The notes below the pieces were generated by a model that was given only the letters and a program-made list of their open reading frames with translations, had not been told where the DNA came from and searched no databases. A stretch of 46,000 nucleotides of DNA from M55B112 sp040880545 (GTDB lineage: Bacteria; Bacteroidota; Bacteroidia; Bacteroidales; GCA-2748055): positions 1-46,000 of the forward strand of contig JBBDIE010000026.1 in NCBI GenBank assembly GCA_040880545.1, read 5' to 3'. This document shows positions 1 to 9,260 of the stretch, one piece after another. The first letter of the stretch is position 1; every line of letters starts with the position of its first letter. The translations under genes and the position numbers were made by a program.

Positions 1-391
1 TGGTTGTCTGCTCCTGTTCAATCAAAGGTTTATCAAAATATTTCAGCACCCCCCATTTAAGTCTGGTGCGCCATGCATATTCACCGGTCATCAGGCTGTA
101 GCGGGAGGGGGAACAGATGGAGGAGGAGGCGTAGGCATTGGTAAAGTTTATCCCATCCGCTGCCAGTTGATCTATGGCCGGTGTTGAGATACGGGTGGCT
201 CCGTTACAACTCAGATCACCATACCCCAGATCGTCGGCAAAAATCAAAATGATATTCGGTTTTTGTACCCCGGGGGTTAACTTGTTATTTGAATTACAGC
301 CAGATACAACGGCAGTGAGGCCGAAAGCCCCTGCCAGGAGAAGTTTGGTTGATACCGCCGGGTTTTTTACCCATTGTTTCATGCTTGTCAT
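1..391 (-). CDS. S1-family sulfatase lipoprotein (N-terminal part; C-terminus outside window)
   Basis: Only the first 130 residues lie in the window. They show a hydrophobic signal ending in a lipobox-like Ser-Gly-Cys (Cys32), then the sulfatase opening PNIILIFADDLGYGD with the metal-binding Asp pair at residues 53-54, and the formylglycine motif CSPSR (Cys93). The Cys must be converted to formylglycine by a maturase encoded elsewhere; family members hydrolyse sulfate esters on glycans. The start could be the ATG at 391 or the in-frame ATG at 382. It begins 30 bp after the beta-helix gene stop, so the two are probably co-transcribed. It closely resembles the sulfatase at 22740-24356 (same CSPSRYS context, then WRTRL and PLIE), which also directly follows a beta-helix gene. 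Confidence 0.93.
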   Translation of the reverse strand, partial: MTSMKQWVKNPAVSTKLLLAGAFGLTAVVSGCNSNNKLTPGVQKPNIILIFADDLGYGDLSCNGATRISTPAIDQLAADGINFTNAYASSSICSPSRYSLMTGEYAWRTRLKWGVLKYFDKPLIEQEQTT

Positions 392-421
392 TTGTCCAAA
401 TTTTTGAGGATATATATTTAA

Positions 422-1858
422 CTATTCTGATGGATACTCAAATGCGCCAATATCGGCTTTGTTATTCTGTGGAATGGATGTTCCGGATAAATCGACCTGA
501 TATCCCAGTACTCTCCCCGCATCTATTGCCGGGCTTCCGGAAGTAATGGAAAAATCGACCGCATTGTCCCCCTCCTGGTAATTCAATAACAACGGATCGG
601 CAAAAACAGCCGCTCTGCCCGGACCCTCAAGTCCTATATTCAGTGATCCCGACGCTGCATGGTAAAGGTTGTTTTCGATAATGTTGCCGGGATTTGCATT
701 TCCATTTTTGCCCAGATTGAATATGACTACATCGTTTTCAACCACAACAATGTTGTTGCGGATTAAATTCTGTGAATTATATTGCGTTATATTAAATACA
801 CCCCAGTCATTGACATTCACCTTTCGCCGGATAATCGTATTGTTTTCAATTTTGCAGTTCTTGCCGCGCCACAAAGCAATAAACTGCTGGTAATCATCAC
901 TTACATTGTGGTGTATCTCAAAATCCCTGTAGTCCGGCTTCTGCACCACATCCGACCAGGTAACTTCCAGGAAACCCTGACAATCCCTTGAGTAGTTATG
1001 ATGAATGGAAATATTCGACTTGTTATTTCTTGCATCATCGATCTCAATGGCACCACCGTCGGCACCTCCTCCGTAAGCATCCGGCCCCCATGTGATATTC
1101 GGATCAACTGCACTATAGTTGAATATCCTGTTATAACTCACCTCCTGGTTATCGGCGCCAAGCCATATCCCGATAGGACCCCAGCTCCATCGCTTCAAGA
1201 CTCTGTTGCAGTCATGAATATAATTGCTCTCTATACTGGCAAATGGACCGTAACTTTTGATCCCCACACCACAATCATATATCTCGTTGTTTCTTACAAT
1301 ACAATATTCAGCCTCTTTATCAATATAAACCGCCCCCAGTTCCCACATTGTTTCAAATCCCCCCGTGGTTTCGGGTAAATCCGCAACCGTACTATGAAAG
1401 TACAGGTTTTCAACAATGATGTAACTCCCCTGCAACCGGATGCAATTCCCGTAGTTTCCATTCTCCGGTTCGAACACCTGATTAGTAAAGGAAGGGGCAG
1501 GCAATTCCGCATCACCATAATCGGTTAACCTGATATAATCCTCAGCCGTACCTGAATCGGTTATATACAAAGGTCCCGTGAAGGCTGATCCCCGCTTGAA
1601 ATGAATAACGGCCCCTGGTGAAAAGTTCAGCGTCTCCAATGCACCAGTCGATCTGAAAGGAGTGCGCTCAGTTCTTCCATTGTTTCTGTCATTTCCACTT
1701 TCAGAGTCCACATAATAGGTATTCTCCCATGGATTGTATGGCAGTTCAGGCATATCGTGAGGGTAGTTGAATTCAGCATTACAACTGACTATGAACAGCA
1801 GAAATATCATGCTTTTTACAAGTATCTTTAATTTTTTTCCAATCATTATCATCTCCAT
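422..1858 (-). CDS. Right-handed parallel beta-helix lipoprotein (paralogue 1 of 3)
   Basis: A 478-residue lipoprotein with signal and lipobox ending IVSC (about Cys26). The mature start is followed by a YYVDSxxGND segment typical of beta-helix glycan-active proteins, then Asn-rich repeats (IVRNNEIYDC, IESNYIHDC, IENNTIIRR, IRNNIVVV) giving a right-handed beta-helix, and a C-terminal DIGAFEY motif. It shares with the paralogues at 21155-22698 and 24390-25796 the blocks GAVYIDK, NYIHDCNR, WGPIGIWLG and AIEIDDxR. The fold is used by polysaccharide lyases and some glycosidases, but I cannot assign a family or substrate. It is probably surface or periplasmic. The operator/promoter module at 1959-1977 lies about 100 bp upstream. 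Several Met codons near the start (residues 1, 3, 5) leave the exact start uncertain. Confidence 0.88.
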   Translation of the reverse strand: MEMIMIGKKLKILVKSMIFLLFIVSCNAEFNYPHDMPELPYNPWENTYYVDSESGNDRNNGRTERTPFRSTGALETLNFSPGAVIHFKRGSAFTGPLYITDSGTAEDYIRLTDYGDAELPAPSFTNQVFEPENGNYGNCIRLQGSYIIVENLYFHSTVADLPETTGGFETMWELGAVYIDKEAEYCIVRNNEIYDCGVGIKSYGPFASIESNYIHDCNRVLKRWSWGPIGIWLGADNQEVSYNRIFNYSAVDPNITWGPDAYGGGADGGAIEIDDARNNKSNISIHHNYSRDCQGFLEVTWSDVVQKPDYRDFEIHHNVSDDYQQFIALWRGKNCKIENNTIIRRKVNVNDWGVFNITQYNSQNLIRNNIVVVENDVVIFNLGKNGNANPGNIIENNLYHAASGSLNIGLEGPGRAAVFADPLLLNYQEGDNAVDFSITSGSPAIDAGRVLGYQVDLSGTSIPQNNKADIGAFEYPSE

Positions 1859-2178
1859 TTCAATAAATTGTCAGTTATCATTTAGCGCTCTGTATACCCT
1901 GAAAATGTCTCTTTATTCCTGGGTATACAGGTAAAATTACTCCTGTAAAATACATGAACAAACGTTTGTCCAAGATATGAAAAATATTTAGATCCCCCGT
2001 CATTTTCCTATAATTCATGCGTAAAAAATATTACCCGTTTCACATTAACCTGATGTTTGATAAATGAAGCATGCTACCTGTCATTGAATCAGCTCATTTC
2101 CAACCTGATTTCCCGTAATTTTATCCGTTGAAACCGGGTCTGTTGTTCCCCTGGTCAGCCATGCCCCTGTTTTACTTT
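1859..2178. other. Intergenic region with operator/promoter for beta-helix 1
   Basis: This 320-bp stretch between the DUF4838 gene and beta-helix 1 holds no credible coding sequence. It contains the operator/promoter module listed at 1956-1988. I see no clear terminator for the upstream unit and nothing else recognisable. Confidence 0.6.
1956..1988 (-). promoter_or_regulatory. LacI/PurR-type operator overlapping a -7 box (site 1)
   Basis: A perfect 12-bp palindrome ACAAACGTTTGT occupies 1958-1969. On the minus strand TATCTTG (1971-1977) lies two bases upstream of the CAAACGTTTG core; it resembles the Bacteroidota -7 element TAnnTTTG. The 33-bp block matches the one at 17453-17485 with four differences. 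The geometry fits repression at or just after the transcription start of beta-helix 1. The LacI protein at 31398-32438 is the inferred binder. No convincing -33 TTTG was found. Confidence 0.7.
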
Positions 2179-4017
2179 TTAATCATTTATTTTATAGAGT
2201 ATGCCCAGCGTCCTGATATCGGTGTTTTCATTAAAAATAACCCTCCCTTTTCCGTTATTTTCAGACAAAAATAATCTTAATTCATGTAATTTCGCAACCA
2301 CATCTTCCCCAGCCAATCCTGAAGCACTTGCCTGCTGAAGTTCCAAATCCAGTTTCAGGTATTGCAGCATCGTTAACAGTGCCGTAAAAATCTCTGATAT
2401 CACTGGTTCTGCATCACCTCTTTCTTTGATTACAGCATTGATCAATTCGTCCACTTCTTCAAGTTTCAATGCGGTTTCCGATGTCGGCTTCAGACTGGAT
2501 CCTTTGATGTTACCATAAAAACGAACGGTATTTTCCAGGAAGGCATATACGCTTTTCCCCAATTCCCAGCCATTCCCAAAACGGCCCCGGCAGAAAATAC
2601 TTATAAGAGAATCTACGTTCACAACAGGGTTCCATTCCAGTTTGGCCAGAATAAAATGGTTCAACTCGTAGGTTAGCCAGTCGCCCGGCTCTGCGTAACA
2701 GGAGATCCCCTGCACGGGTATTGATGCGTACCATTTCAGATCATTCTGCATATAATGGGGAATAATGTTGGGAAGCGACTTCCATGCATACTTCCTGTAA
2801 TAGGTATAGATGCCAAGTTCTCCGTCAAATTGTTCTCTCCAACTTCGGATGGCTTCCGCATACACCATGTTCTGAACAGAAGATGAATCATAGATCTGCG
2901 ACTCAAAGTTTTGATGAATAGGGCAGATATCTACCAGTATTTTTTCGTCCAAAGGCACAGGTTGCAAGGTTTTGTCGAAGGCGATCATCTGTAACCGCAG
3001 TTCAGTTCCCGCCTCCCGGACAGCTTCAAGTACAGATTCAGTCACCTTTGCCTGTATAACCCCGGGTGATTCTGGAAAATCCTCCCCGCACTGCTGCCAC
3101 TTTGCAAAATCTGGTGGCCATAAATCGAAAATCCCTACAGCCGGGTTGCTTTCAATATAACTTAAAAAATTATTGGTAAAATAATCCAGTGCCTCTTTAT
3201 TGGATGTATTAAAAACGGTGTGCGCTGAGGGATCGGGATTACATAAACTGTCTTTCCCGAACCATTCAGGATGTTTGGTAAAGAGGGTCCCACTCTCCAT
3301 CCCACTATTCAGAAAATTCTGATAACCATGCTGGCCCACTTCCAATAATATGGCCCGCTTTTGCAATTCCGTTTCCAACCATTTAAAATCTTCCCACCGG
3401 GTCCTCCCGCTGTTGTTCTGGTCCATGGGGAACATCAATGTGTTCAGACGCATCTTGGGCATCCATTCCACCATGTTAAGCAATGAAACTGAATCAAGGG
3501 AACGCCCCTCGGCTATATCCAATTTGCGGTATGTAAACAGAGGTCTTTCCTGAATAGTAAGGTTCGAAGGGAATTTCGGCGCTGAAATCTTTGGAATGAT
3601 CTCTCCTTGTCCACCGTAAAAGTCAAATCCGGGGGCCAGCCATTTACAGCCTATCCGTTCTAAAAGATCGTATACTGCATATAGAAGGGCCCTGTCCGAA
3701 TTTCCGGTAATGATAATGTTTCCCTTCCCTGAACTGATCCTGTAGCATTCCCCGTTCAAATCCTGTTCTGTTTCCAGTTGAATGCTCCCTTTTGAATCCG
3801 AACCGTTCGTAGTGGTAATCTCAAAATCTGCACCACTGATCTCTCCCAGATATTTACGAAGTTCTTCCGCGGCAAACCTTTCAGTTACAGTTGGAAGTTC
3901 CGGCACAACGATGCATACTTTGGCCTGGCCACCCGTAGCAATTAGTATGGGTTTGTTTCCCCCGGAACAGCCGGAGTTGAGCAATAGGATCAGAAATAGT
4001 GCCAGAAGTAATCTCAT
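2179..4017 (-). CDS. DUF4838-domain lipoprotein (GH163-like glycosidase candidate)
   Basis: A 612-residue protein with lipobox LNSGC (Cys17). Residues about 25-125 look like the alpha-glucuronidase/GH20-type N-terminal domain (AAEELRKYLGEISG). The following TIM-barrel-like region carries the DUF4838 hallmark FDLWPPD (WPPD at 300-303) followed by a WQQC segment. From memory DUF4838 contains the GH163 endo-beta-N-acetylglucosaminidases, so action on an amino-sugar linkage is plausible but not shown here. Length is usual for the family. It follows the GH127-type gene by 116 bp and is the last gene of the SusC/D-led unit. Confidence 0.8.
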   Translation of the reverse strand: MRLLLALFLILLLNSGCSGGNKPILIATGGQAKVCIVVPELPTVTERFAAEELRKYLGEISGADFEITTTNGSDSKGSIQLETEQDLNGECYRISSGKGNIIITGNSDRALLYAVYDLLERIGCKWLAPGFDFYGGQGEIIPKISAPKFPSNLTIQERPLFTYRKLDIAEGRSLDSVSLLNMVEWMPKMRLNTLMFPMDQNNSGRTRWEDFKWLETELQKRAILLEVGQHGYQNFLNSGMESGTLFTKHPEWFGKDSLCNPDPSAHTVFNTSNKEALDYFTNNFLSYIESNPAVGIFDLWPPDFAKWQQCGEDFPESPGVIQAKVTESVLEAVREAGTELRLQMIAFDKTLQPVPLDEKILVDICPIHQNFESQIYDSSSVQNMVYAEAIRSWREQFDGELGIYTYYRKYAWKSLPNIIPHYMQNDLKWYASIPVQGISCYAEPGDWLTYELNHFILAKLEWNPVVNVDSLISIFCRGRFGNGWELGKSVYAFLENTVRFYGNIKGSSLKPTSETALKLEEVDELINAVIKERGDAEPVISEIFTALLTMLQYLKLDLELQQASASGLAGEDVVAKLHELRLFLSENNGKGRVIFNENTDIRTLGILYKIND

Positions 4018-4133
4018 AAGATCAATTTGGATGATAATTCAGTCTCACAGTTCTTCCTTCCATATTCAGCAAAAAACAAATTATTTCCAATTATCCGGAT
4101 CTCACAAGTCCTGATTTTTAGTTTACCCTGGCT

Positions 4134-6074
4134 TTAATGAATTGCACGTTGTATCCAGGTCAGCCTCCAGGTACCGGATGTTCTCCCTCCAGCTTCAAAA
4201 TAGGGCAGAAACAGCAATGGTTCTTTACCGGGAAGTTGCAGCTCGTAGGCCGGCCCATGAAAATCTCCCGGACTTCCAACCGGTTTAAATAAACTGACAG
4301 GATTCTCTTCCGGAAGGTTAAACACCATCTCCCTGTTTTCACCATTGATCAGTCCGTTTGTTGCATATACCAGTGGACCACGCGCGAGGGCAAACCACTG
4401 TACAGAATATATGTCTCCTCCCCCCTGGGGTTTGTCTGCTTTTTCAATTTTATGCGAAAGTCTCAGGTCGAACGGAAAATGAATAGTTACATGGTCATTT
4501 TTCTTCCAGCTTCTCTCTACTTTAAAGTAAGCCCCCTTGAACAGGAGCTGCTTATCTACCGCCTCTCCGTTGATGCTGATCGCCACCTCTTCTGCCCAGT
4601 CGGGAATCCTGATAAAGAGTGGGAAATTTACTGCTCTGTCAGGTGATACGGTAAGTTGTATAGTACCATCAAAGGGGTACGATGTCTGCTGGTCTATTTG
4701 GACCTTAATACCTTTTCCCACAGTCAGCGTTGCTTTACTGGCGGTGTAGAGATTACATGAGATCCCTCCCTCCCGTTTACTGTAGATAAGCTGGGGAATT
4801 TCTTCCAGTGCCAGCGCTCCGCTTGATGAACAGCAATCGTCAAAATGTGCCGCATGTCTCCCACCATTAGTGAAAGTATGGTAACACCATTCAACACCAT
4901 CGGGATACTGCGCTCCAAGCAGGGCATTATATGTTGTTTTTTCAATTTCATGGATGTAATCAACATCTCCCGTAACCTCAAACAACACACGGTTGAGTTG
5001 TATCCAGGCCATGGAACTGCAGGTTTCTATAAACCCGTAAGGGGACCAGTAACGGTTCCGGTTAAACAGCTCATACATTTTTCCGACCCCACCCCAGGGG
5101 CCGCCGTTGATGGAGAGGTGGTAGGTTACAATATTACTCCAGGCATTCTGAACCGCCTTCAGATAATCCGGGTTTCCGGTGATCCTGTATAATTTGGTGA
5201 TGGCCGTAAGATTCCAGATAAGCTGATATGCCTTACCTTCACCTACATTAACCATGTCATAATTATGAAGCGCCATCGAAACGAGCTTTAATCCATCTTT
5301 TGCCTCGATCTGATCAATAATCAGACTGGCAAAATCAAGGTATCGTTCATCGCTGGTCAGTTCATACAGTTCCACCACCGGTTCCAGTATAATTGTAGCC
5401 GAAATTCCCTCCCTGGTCCCGTAATCGGTTACGGGTGTTTCCCCATCCCCGAATGTTTCCAGAAACAGTTCCCCGATTTTTTTTGCAGCATCTGTATACT
5501 TTGGAGCTGGAAAATAATGGTCAACCTCCAGTAATCCGATCACCATATAACTGAGGTTCCATATATCCCATGAACGGTAATGGGAAATTGATTTGTTGGT
5601 TAATTGCTGTTCGGGGGAATAGGAACCGAGGTAACCATTCGGTTCCTGCGTTTCCACAAGGTAATCTGCAGTTTGCAACATCAATCTCTTCAGTTCAGGG
5701 TTATCAGTCCGCGCCACGGCCATGGCAGTGGTATACAGCCATTTACCGGCATGTTCGCCATACCAGTCCATTCTTTCGTTACCCAGTCTCGCTTCGTGAC
5801 TGAACATCTTAATAAGTCTGCCCTCATTCCAGTGCGGAAGCATCAAGAGCCTACCAGACTCGCTTTTCAGCAACGCCTCTCCCAGAAATCCTTCAACAGA
5901 AACCTGCCCCGGTGAAGTCAATTCAATTTTTTCAAGCTGTTCACCCTTCACACTTTTCCCCTGTCCCCATAGTGTTGAATTACTTACCAGCAAAGCAACC
6001 AGGAGTACAATACCTTGTAATACAAACAAATTGAAATTTCTGAAAGGGTTTTTCCTGCACGCACTTTTTTTCAT
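4134..6074 (-). CDS. GH127-type (DUF1680) beta-L-arabinofuranosidase-like glycosidase
   Basis: A 646-residue exported protein with a long N-terminal signal ending near LWGQG. The (alpha/alpha) barrel carries the GH127 zinc/cysteine site: an ETC motif (Glu350, Cys352) and a DDCC motif (Cys414, Cys415). Glu335 sits 15 residues before Glu350, close to the acid/base Glu of characterised HypBA1. By analogy one of the paired Cys residues is the nucleophile. The C-terminal part is beta-sandwich-like (LFIRIPDWAEE). Family members remove beta-L-arabinofuranose, but DUF1680 is broader than that, so the sugar is uncertain. It lies downstream of the SGBP, separated by a MITE-like element, within the SusC/D-led unit. 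Confidence 0.85.
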   Translation of the reverse strand: MKKSACRKNPFRNFNLFVLQGIVLLVALLVSNSTLWGQGKSVKGEQLEKIELTSPGQVSVEGFLGEALLKSESGRLLMLPHWNEGRLIKMFSHEARLGNERMDWYGEHAGKWLYTTAMAVARTDNPELKRLMLQTADYLVETQEPNGYLGSYSPEQQLTNKSISHYRSWDIWNLSYMVIGLLEVDHYFPAPKYTDAAKKIGELFLETFGDGETPVTDYGTREGISATIILEPVVELYELTSDERYLDFASLIIDQIEAKDGLKLVSMALHNYDMVNVGEGKAYQLIWNLTAITKLYRITGNPDYLKAVQNAWSNIVTYHLSINGGPWGGVGKMYELFNRNRYWSPYGFIETCSSMAWIQLNRVLFEVTGDVDYIHEIEKTTYNALLGAQYPDGVEWCYHTFTNGGRHAAHFDDCCSSSGALALEEIPQLIYSKREGGISCNLYTASKATLTVGKGIKVQIDQQTSYPFDGTIQLTVSPDRAVNFPLFIRIPDWAEEVAISINGEAVDKQLLFKGAYFKVERSWKKNDHVTIHFPFDLRLSHKIEKADKPQGGGDIYSVQWFALARGPLVYATNGLINGENREMVFNLPEENPVSLFKPVGSPGDFHGPAYELQLPGKEPLLFLPYFEAGGRTSGTWRLTWIQRAIH

Positions 6075-6224
6075 ATTGGAAAGATTTGAATGTTAGATTT
6101 AATTAATCCGGCAGAAAACCTCTTCCGCACATTATATTATCGGGCAGTTAACCTTTATTTTCATGTAACAGATAAAGGTTCGGTATTACTCACAGATTTT
6201 ATAAGCCGGGAATCAGTATTTTAA

Positions 6225-6353
6225 TTAGTGTCTGTCCATAATGTCCGATATACTCATGAAATGTTTATTTCAGTGGTATTCGTTAGCTCGTAATGTTATT
6301 CCCTTGATCCCGAACAATATGATCCAGCCACTCTACTTTATTGACAGACACTA
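6225..6353. mobile_element. Possible MITE-like element with 11-bp inverted termini
   Basis: An 11-bp inverted repeat, TAGTGTCTGTC at 6226-6236 and GACAGACACTA at 6343-6353, bounds about 129 bp with no credible gene. TTTAA occurs outside both ends (6220-6224 and 6354-6358; one extra T on the left), which could be a target-site duplication. The right arm supplies the TAG stop of the SGBP gene. I cannot name a parent IS, and a chance inverted repeat is not excluded. Confidence 0.45.
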
Positions 6354-7373
6354 TTTAAGTTCCCCGGTTCTGACTTCAGGCATAAAAGTCTCGAATGCAA
6401 TACCACGGTCGCGAAAAACCAGCGTATCGTACACCTGGTGGCTGTTAAGGCCTACCAGGTACTTGTAACTCAGGTAGATCACATCTCTTTCCCTGCCACC
6501 CCAGGCATCACCGCCCTCAACAAACTGGCCCGTGGCAGGTTGTGCAACACCATACGTGGATTCTTCCGAACTCTCCACACTGATCTCTCCGGAGCTCTGA
6601 TCCGCCACAAGTTTTAATGAATAACCATCCCCGGAATTGGCTCCCATGAAATTCGTGAGAACTTCATTTCTTCCACTTGTTGAAAGTCGTACCACCTCAT
6701 CTCTTTCGACATACTCTGCACGGTACTCTGCAGTATCTGTAACTACTCCAAACACATTCATGGTATAATCAATGCCCCTTTTCAGATACGCACCATGGTA
6801 CTCATTTACATACTTTACCATATACAGTGTGAAATCCTTGGGAGGAGCACCGGCATCCCAGTGTGCAGCGATCCTTTTATCTGCATCAGGAATCAGGGGC
6901 AGTCCTGTAAGGACAGAATCTGCATTGGATGAAACAATCCTGAGCGGAATCACGTAATGGTTTCCACTGGAGAGTGAATCGGCCAGAAAATCTTCAGTCA
7001 GCTCAACCAGGATCAGCCCTGAAAAGGAACCCTCCGGAATAATTACCTGGTTTTCAGGCGTAAGCGTGTACCACGAACTGGGCATAGGCAGCACATCATT
7101 TTCCAGACTGTCGCACAATGATTCGTCAACCACATAGTCCACTGTCCAGTCGTTGGTGTTCTCATACATCCCACCAATGGTTACTCCAATATTGAACTTC
7201 AGTTCCTTGTCAAGTGAATTGTCGATGTCGTCATTTCCCAGTGAAAGCGTTCTCACAGGATATTGTACCGGAAAATATACCGCATTGTAATCGAAATCGG
7301 GAAATTCATTTCCCTGATTTTCACAGGCTGTCATACCTGATACAATTAATAGTAAAAACAATATTTTCTTCAT
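6351..7373 (-). CDS. DUF1735/DUF5627-type surface lipoprotein (putative SGBP)
   Basis: A 340-residue lipoprotein with lipobox MTAC (Cys17). An N-terminal DUF1735/BT_3987-like beta-sandwich (about residues 25-170; NAVYFPVQYPVRTLSLG, later VIPLRIVSS) is followed by a lipocalin-like DUF5627-type domain (YHGAYLKRGIDY, GREREVIYLSYKY-like segment). Proteins of this build follow SusC/SusD pairs and serve as surface glycan-binding proteins. It is the fifth gene of the unit that starts at 17236. Its TAG stop (6351-6353) falls inside the right arm of the inverted-repeat element, so the C-terminal few residues may have been altered by insertion. No enzymatic motif seen. Confidence 0.75.
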   Translation of the reverse strand: MKKILFLLLIVSGMTACENQGNEFPDFDYNAVYFPVQYPVRTLSLGNDDIDNSLDKELKFNIGVTIGGMYENTNDWTVDYVVDESLCDSLENDVLPMPSSWYTLTPENQVIIPEGSFSGLILVELTEDFLADSLSSGNHYVIPLRIVSSNADSVLTGLPLIPDADKRIAAHWDAGAPPKDFTLYMVKYVNEYHGAYLKRGIDYTMNVFGVVTDTAEYRAEYVERDEVVRLSTSGRNEVLTNFMGANSGDGYSLKLVADQSSGEISVESSEESTYGVAQPATGQFVEGGDAWGGRERDVIYLSYKYLVGLNSHQVYDTLVFRDRGIAFETFMPEVRTGELK

Positions 7374-7540
7374 CTGTCTATTTTTTAATTTTTTATGATC
7401 TGCCTGAATTTATCATGATAATATAAGTCTGCTGCCCGAAATAGCGGGGTTTGTTAAAATCATGATTTTTTAATAGTCGTTCTCTGGTAAATAAATTAAT
7501 TAAACTACTGTATTTCTATTGATTATCAACCTTATAACAG

Positions 7541-9241
7541 TTACCACCCCTTGTTTTGTATCAGGTCATACTTCAGCGTCTCGTTATAAGGAACCGGTCC
7601 ATAGATCATATAATCTGCATAGCCTCTGTTTTCCAGAAACTGTACATTGTACGGTTCAGGCTTACTGAAATCAATGTTCATTGCCTCAACAGGCGCTGAC
7701 ATAATTCCCGTCAGGTTCCATCTTCGAATATCCCAAAATCTGAATCCTTCAAAACATAATTCTATTCTGCGTTCATTTCTGATAACTTCCCGCATATCGT
7801 TTGCTGATGGAGTCATGGAATTCAGGTATGTATCTGTTGCCAGATCGGGTAAGCCTCCCCTGTTGCGGATGGCACTTATAACCTCCCTGGCTGTAAAACC
7901 ATAACCCATCGGATCAGCATCCGGACCCCAGGCTTCATTGGCAGCTTCGGCATAGTTCAAAAACAGTTCTGTAAACCTGAAATAGGTAATGAAATGATCC
8001 GCCTGGGTCACGTTACCCGGTGCGAGATTCACCTTGGAATCCAGCAAAAACTTTTTCAGATAATAACCAGACCGTGTGGAATTGATGAGCTTATTATTCC
8101 CATCCTGTGCAGAGGTTGCGTCTGTATATATGGTATCTTTGATGACATTGCCATGGTGAGCTATATATGCCTTCAGTCTTGGATCCCTGTTCGTATAAGG
8201 GTCCGAAGGATCAAATCCGCTTGTGACCTCATCAACCGGTAAACCAGTCGACATTGGAAAAACATCCACCAGGTTATGGGTTGGATTGATCCGGCCGTTG
8301 CCATATTTCGAAGGGGGAAAGTTAGCCACCTCCAGACTGTTGCTGTTGGTCCTGGAATTGCACCAGATAATTTCCGGATCCAGGTGATTTTCAAAAAACT
8401 TCAATCCGGTGGGTGAAATCGCTGCCAGCCCGCCATTATCGGCAATGATTTCGCCCGCTGTCTGTGCTGCATCTTCCCAGTTTAAATAATTATAGGCCGG
8501 ACTTGCTGCCAAGAGTGTAACCCTGGATTTCAGGGACAGTGCGACCAGACCCGATATCCTGTTTGTGAATCTTGCACCAAACGTACTGTTATATACTGCA
8601 TCTCCGGGAATATCCTTGAAGGTATTGGGAAGATAGGCTACCGCAGTGTCAATATCACTGAGAATCTGATCCACACAGGCTGCATAAGTATTTCTGGGTA
8701 TTCTGAATTCATCATCAATGGTCAATGGTTCCAGGCTGATGGGGAATCCGAGCAAGGTACCATCAGCTCCCATACCACCATGGTACTGAAGTAGCTGGAA
8801 CATCCACCATGCTCTTAATCCGTGTGCCTCACCCTTAAGCCTTTGATAATGATTATCATTTACCTCTTCGTTCTGCCATGACCAAACCACCTGGTCCATT
8901 TTAGCCAGAAAGGCGTTTATGTAAAAAATCTCGTTATATGCTATGGACCATTTTGACATTGGATAAAAGGAAGCCTTCCATTCACCGGTTGCCATGAGTG
9001 TATAGTTCGAATTTTTATCATTTGTCACAGCGTCATCACTAACAATGTCTTCATCGAACGAGGTCGCAGAAGGCATATTCCTGTATGCATGCAGTAGTAA
9101 ACCCTCAAAATATGCCGGGTCATTTAACATCTCCTCTTCCGACAGCCTGTTATCCAGTCCTGGTGAAAGGAAATTTTCACAAGAGACCAGTGTCCCGGTA
9201 AAAATTATGAGGATAATGAATTGTTGAATATACTTTTTCAT
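7541..9241 (-). CDS. SusD/RagB-family outer-membrane lipoprotein (second pair)
   Basis: A 566-residue lipoprotein (lipobox LVSC, Cys21) with an N-terminal SusD-like domain (LSEEEMLNDPAYFEGLLLHAYRN region) and a C-terminal RagB/SusD domain ending with the typical NERRIELCFEGFRFWDIRRW block. It forms the glycan-binding lid of the SusC transporter encoded immediately upstream (19 bp gap). The second SusD in the locus; the first (12290-14095) is clearly different in sequence, suggesting the two pairs accept different oligosaccharides. Confidence 0.96.
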   Translation of the reverse strand: MKKYIQQFIILIIFTGTLVSCENFLSPGLDNRLSEEEMLNDPAYFEGLLLHAYRNMPSATSFDEDIVSDDAVTNDKNSNYTLMATGEWKASFYPMSKWSIAYNEIFYINAFLAKMDQVVWSWQNEEVNDNHYQRLKGEAHGLRAWWMFQLLQYHGGMGADGTLLGFPISLEPLTIDDEFRIPRNTYAACVDQILSDIDTAVAYLPNTFKDIPGDAVYNSTFGARFTNRISGLVALSLKSRVTLLAASPAYNYLNWEDAAQTAGEIIADNGGLAAISPTGLKFFENHLDPEIIWCNSRTNSNSLEVANFPPSKYGNGRINPTHNLVDVFPMSTGLPVDEVTSGFDPSDPYTNRDPRLKAYIAHHGNVIKDTIYTDATSAQDGNNKLINSTRSGYYLKKFLLDSKVNLAPGNVTQADHFITYFRFTELFLNYAEAANEAWGPDADPMGYGFTAREVISAIRNRGGLPDLATDTYLNSMTPSANDMREVIRNERRIELCFEGFRFWDIRRWNLTGIMSAPVEAMNIDFSKPEPYNVQFLENRGYADYMIYGPVPYNETLKYDLIQNKGW

Positions 9242-9260
9242 GACTTAATTCTTTATGAAT

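Noticed and set aside
6241..6468. Small protein encoded within the inverted-repeat element
   Set aside because: The frame runs out of the element into the SGBP gene on the opposite strand and resembles no transposase.
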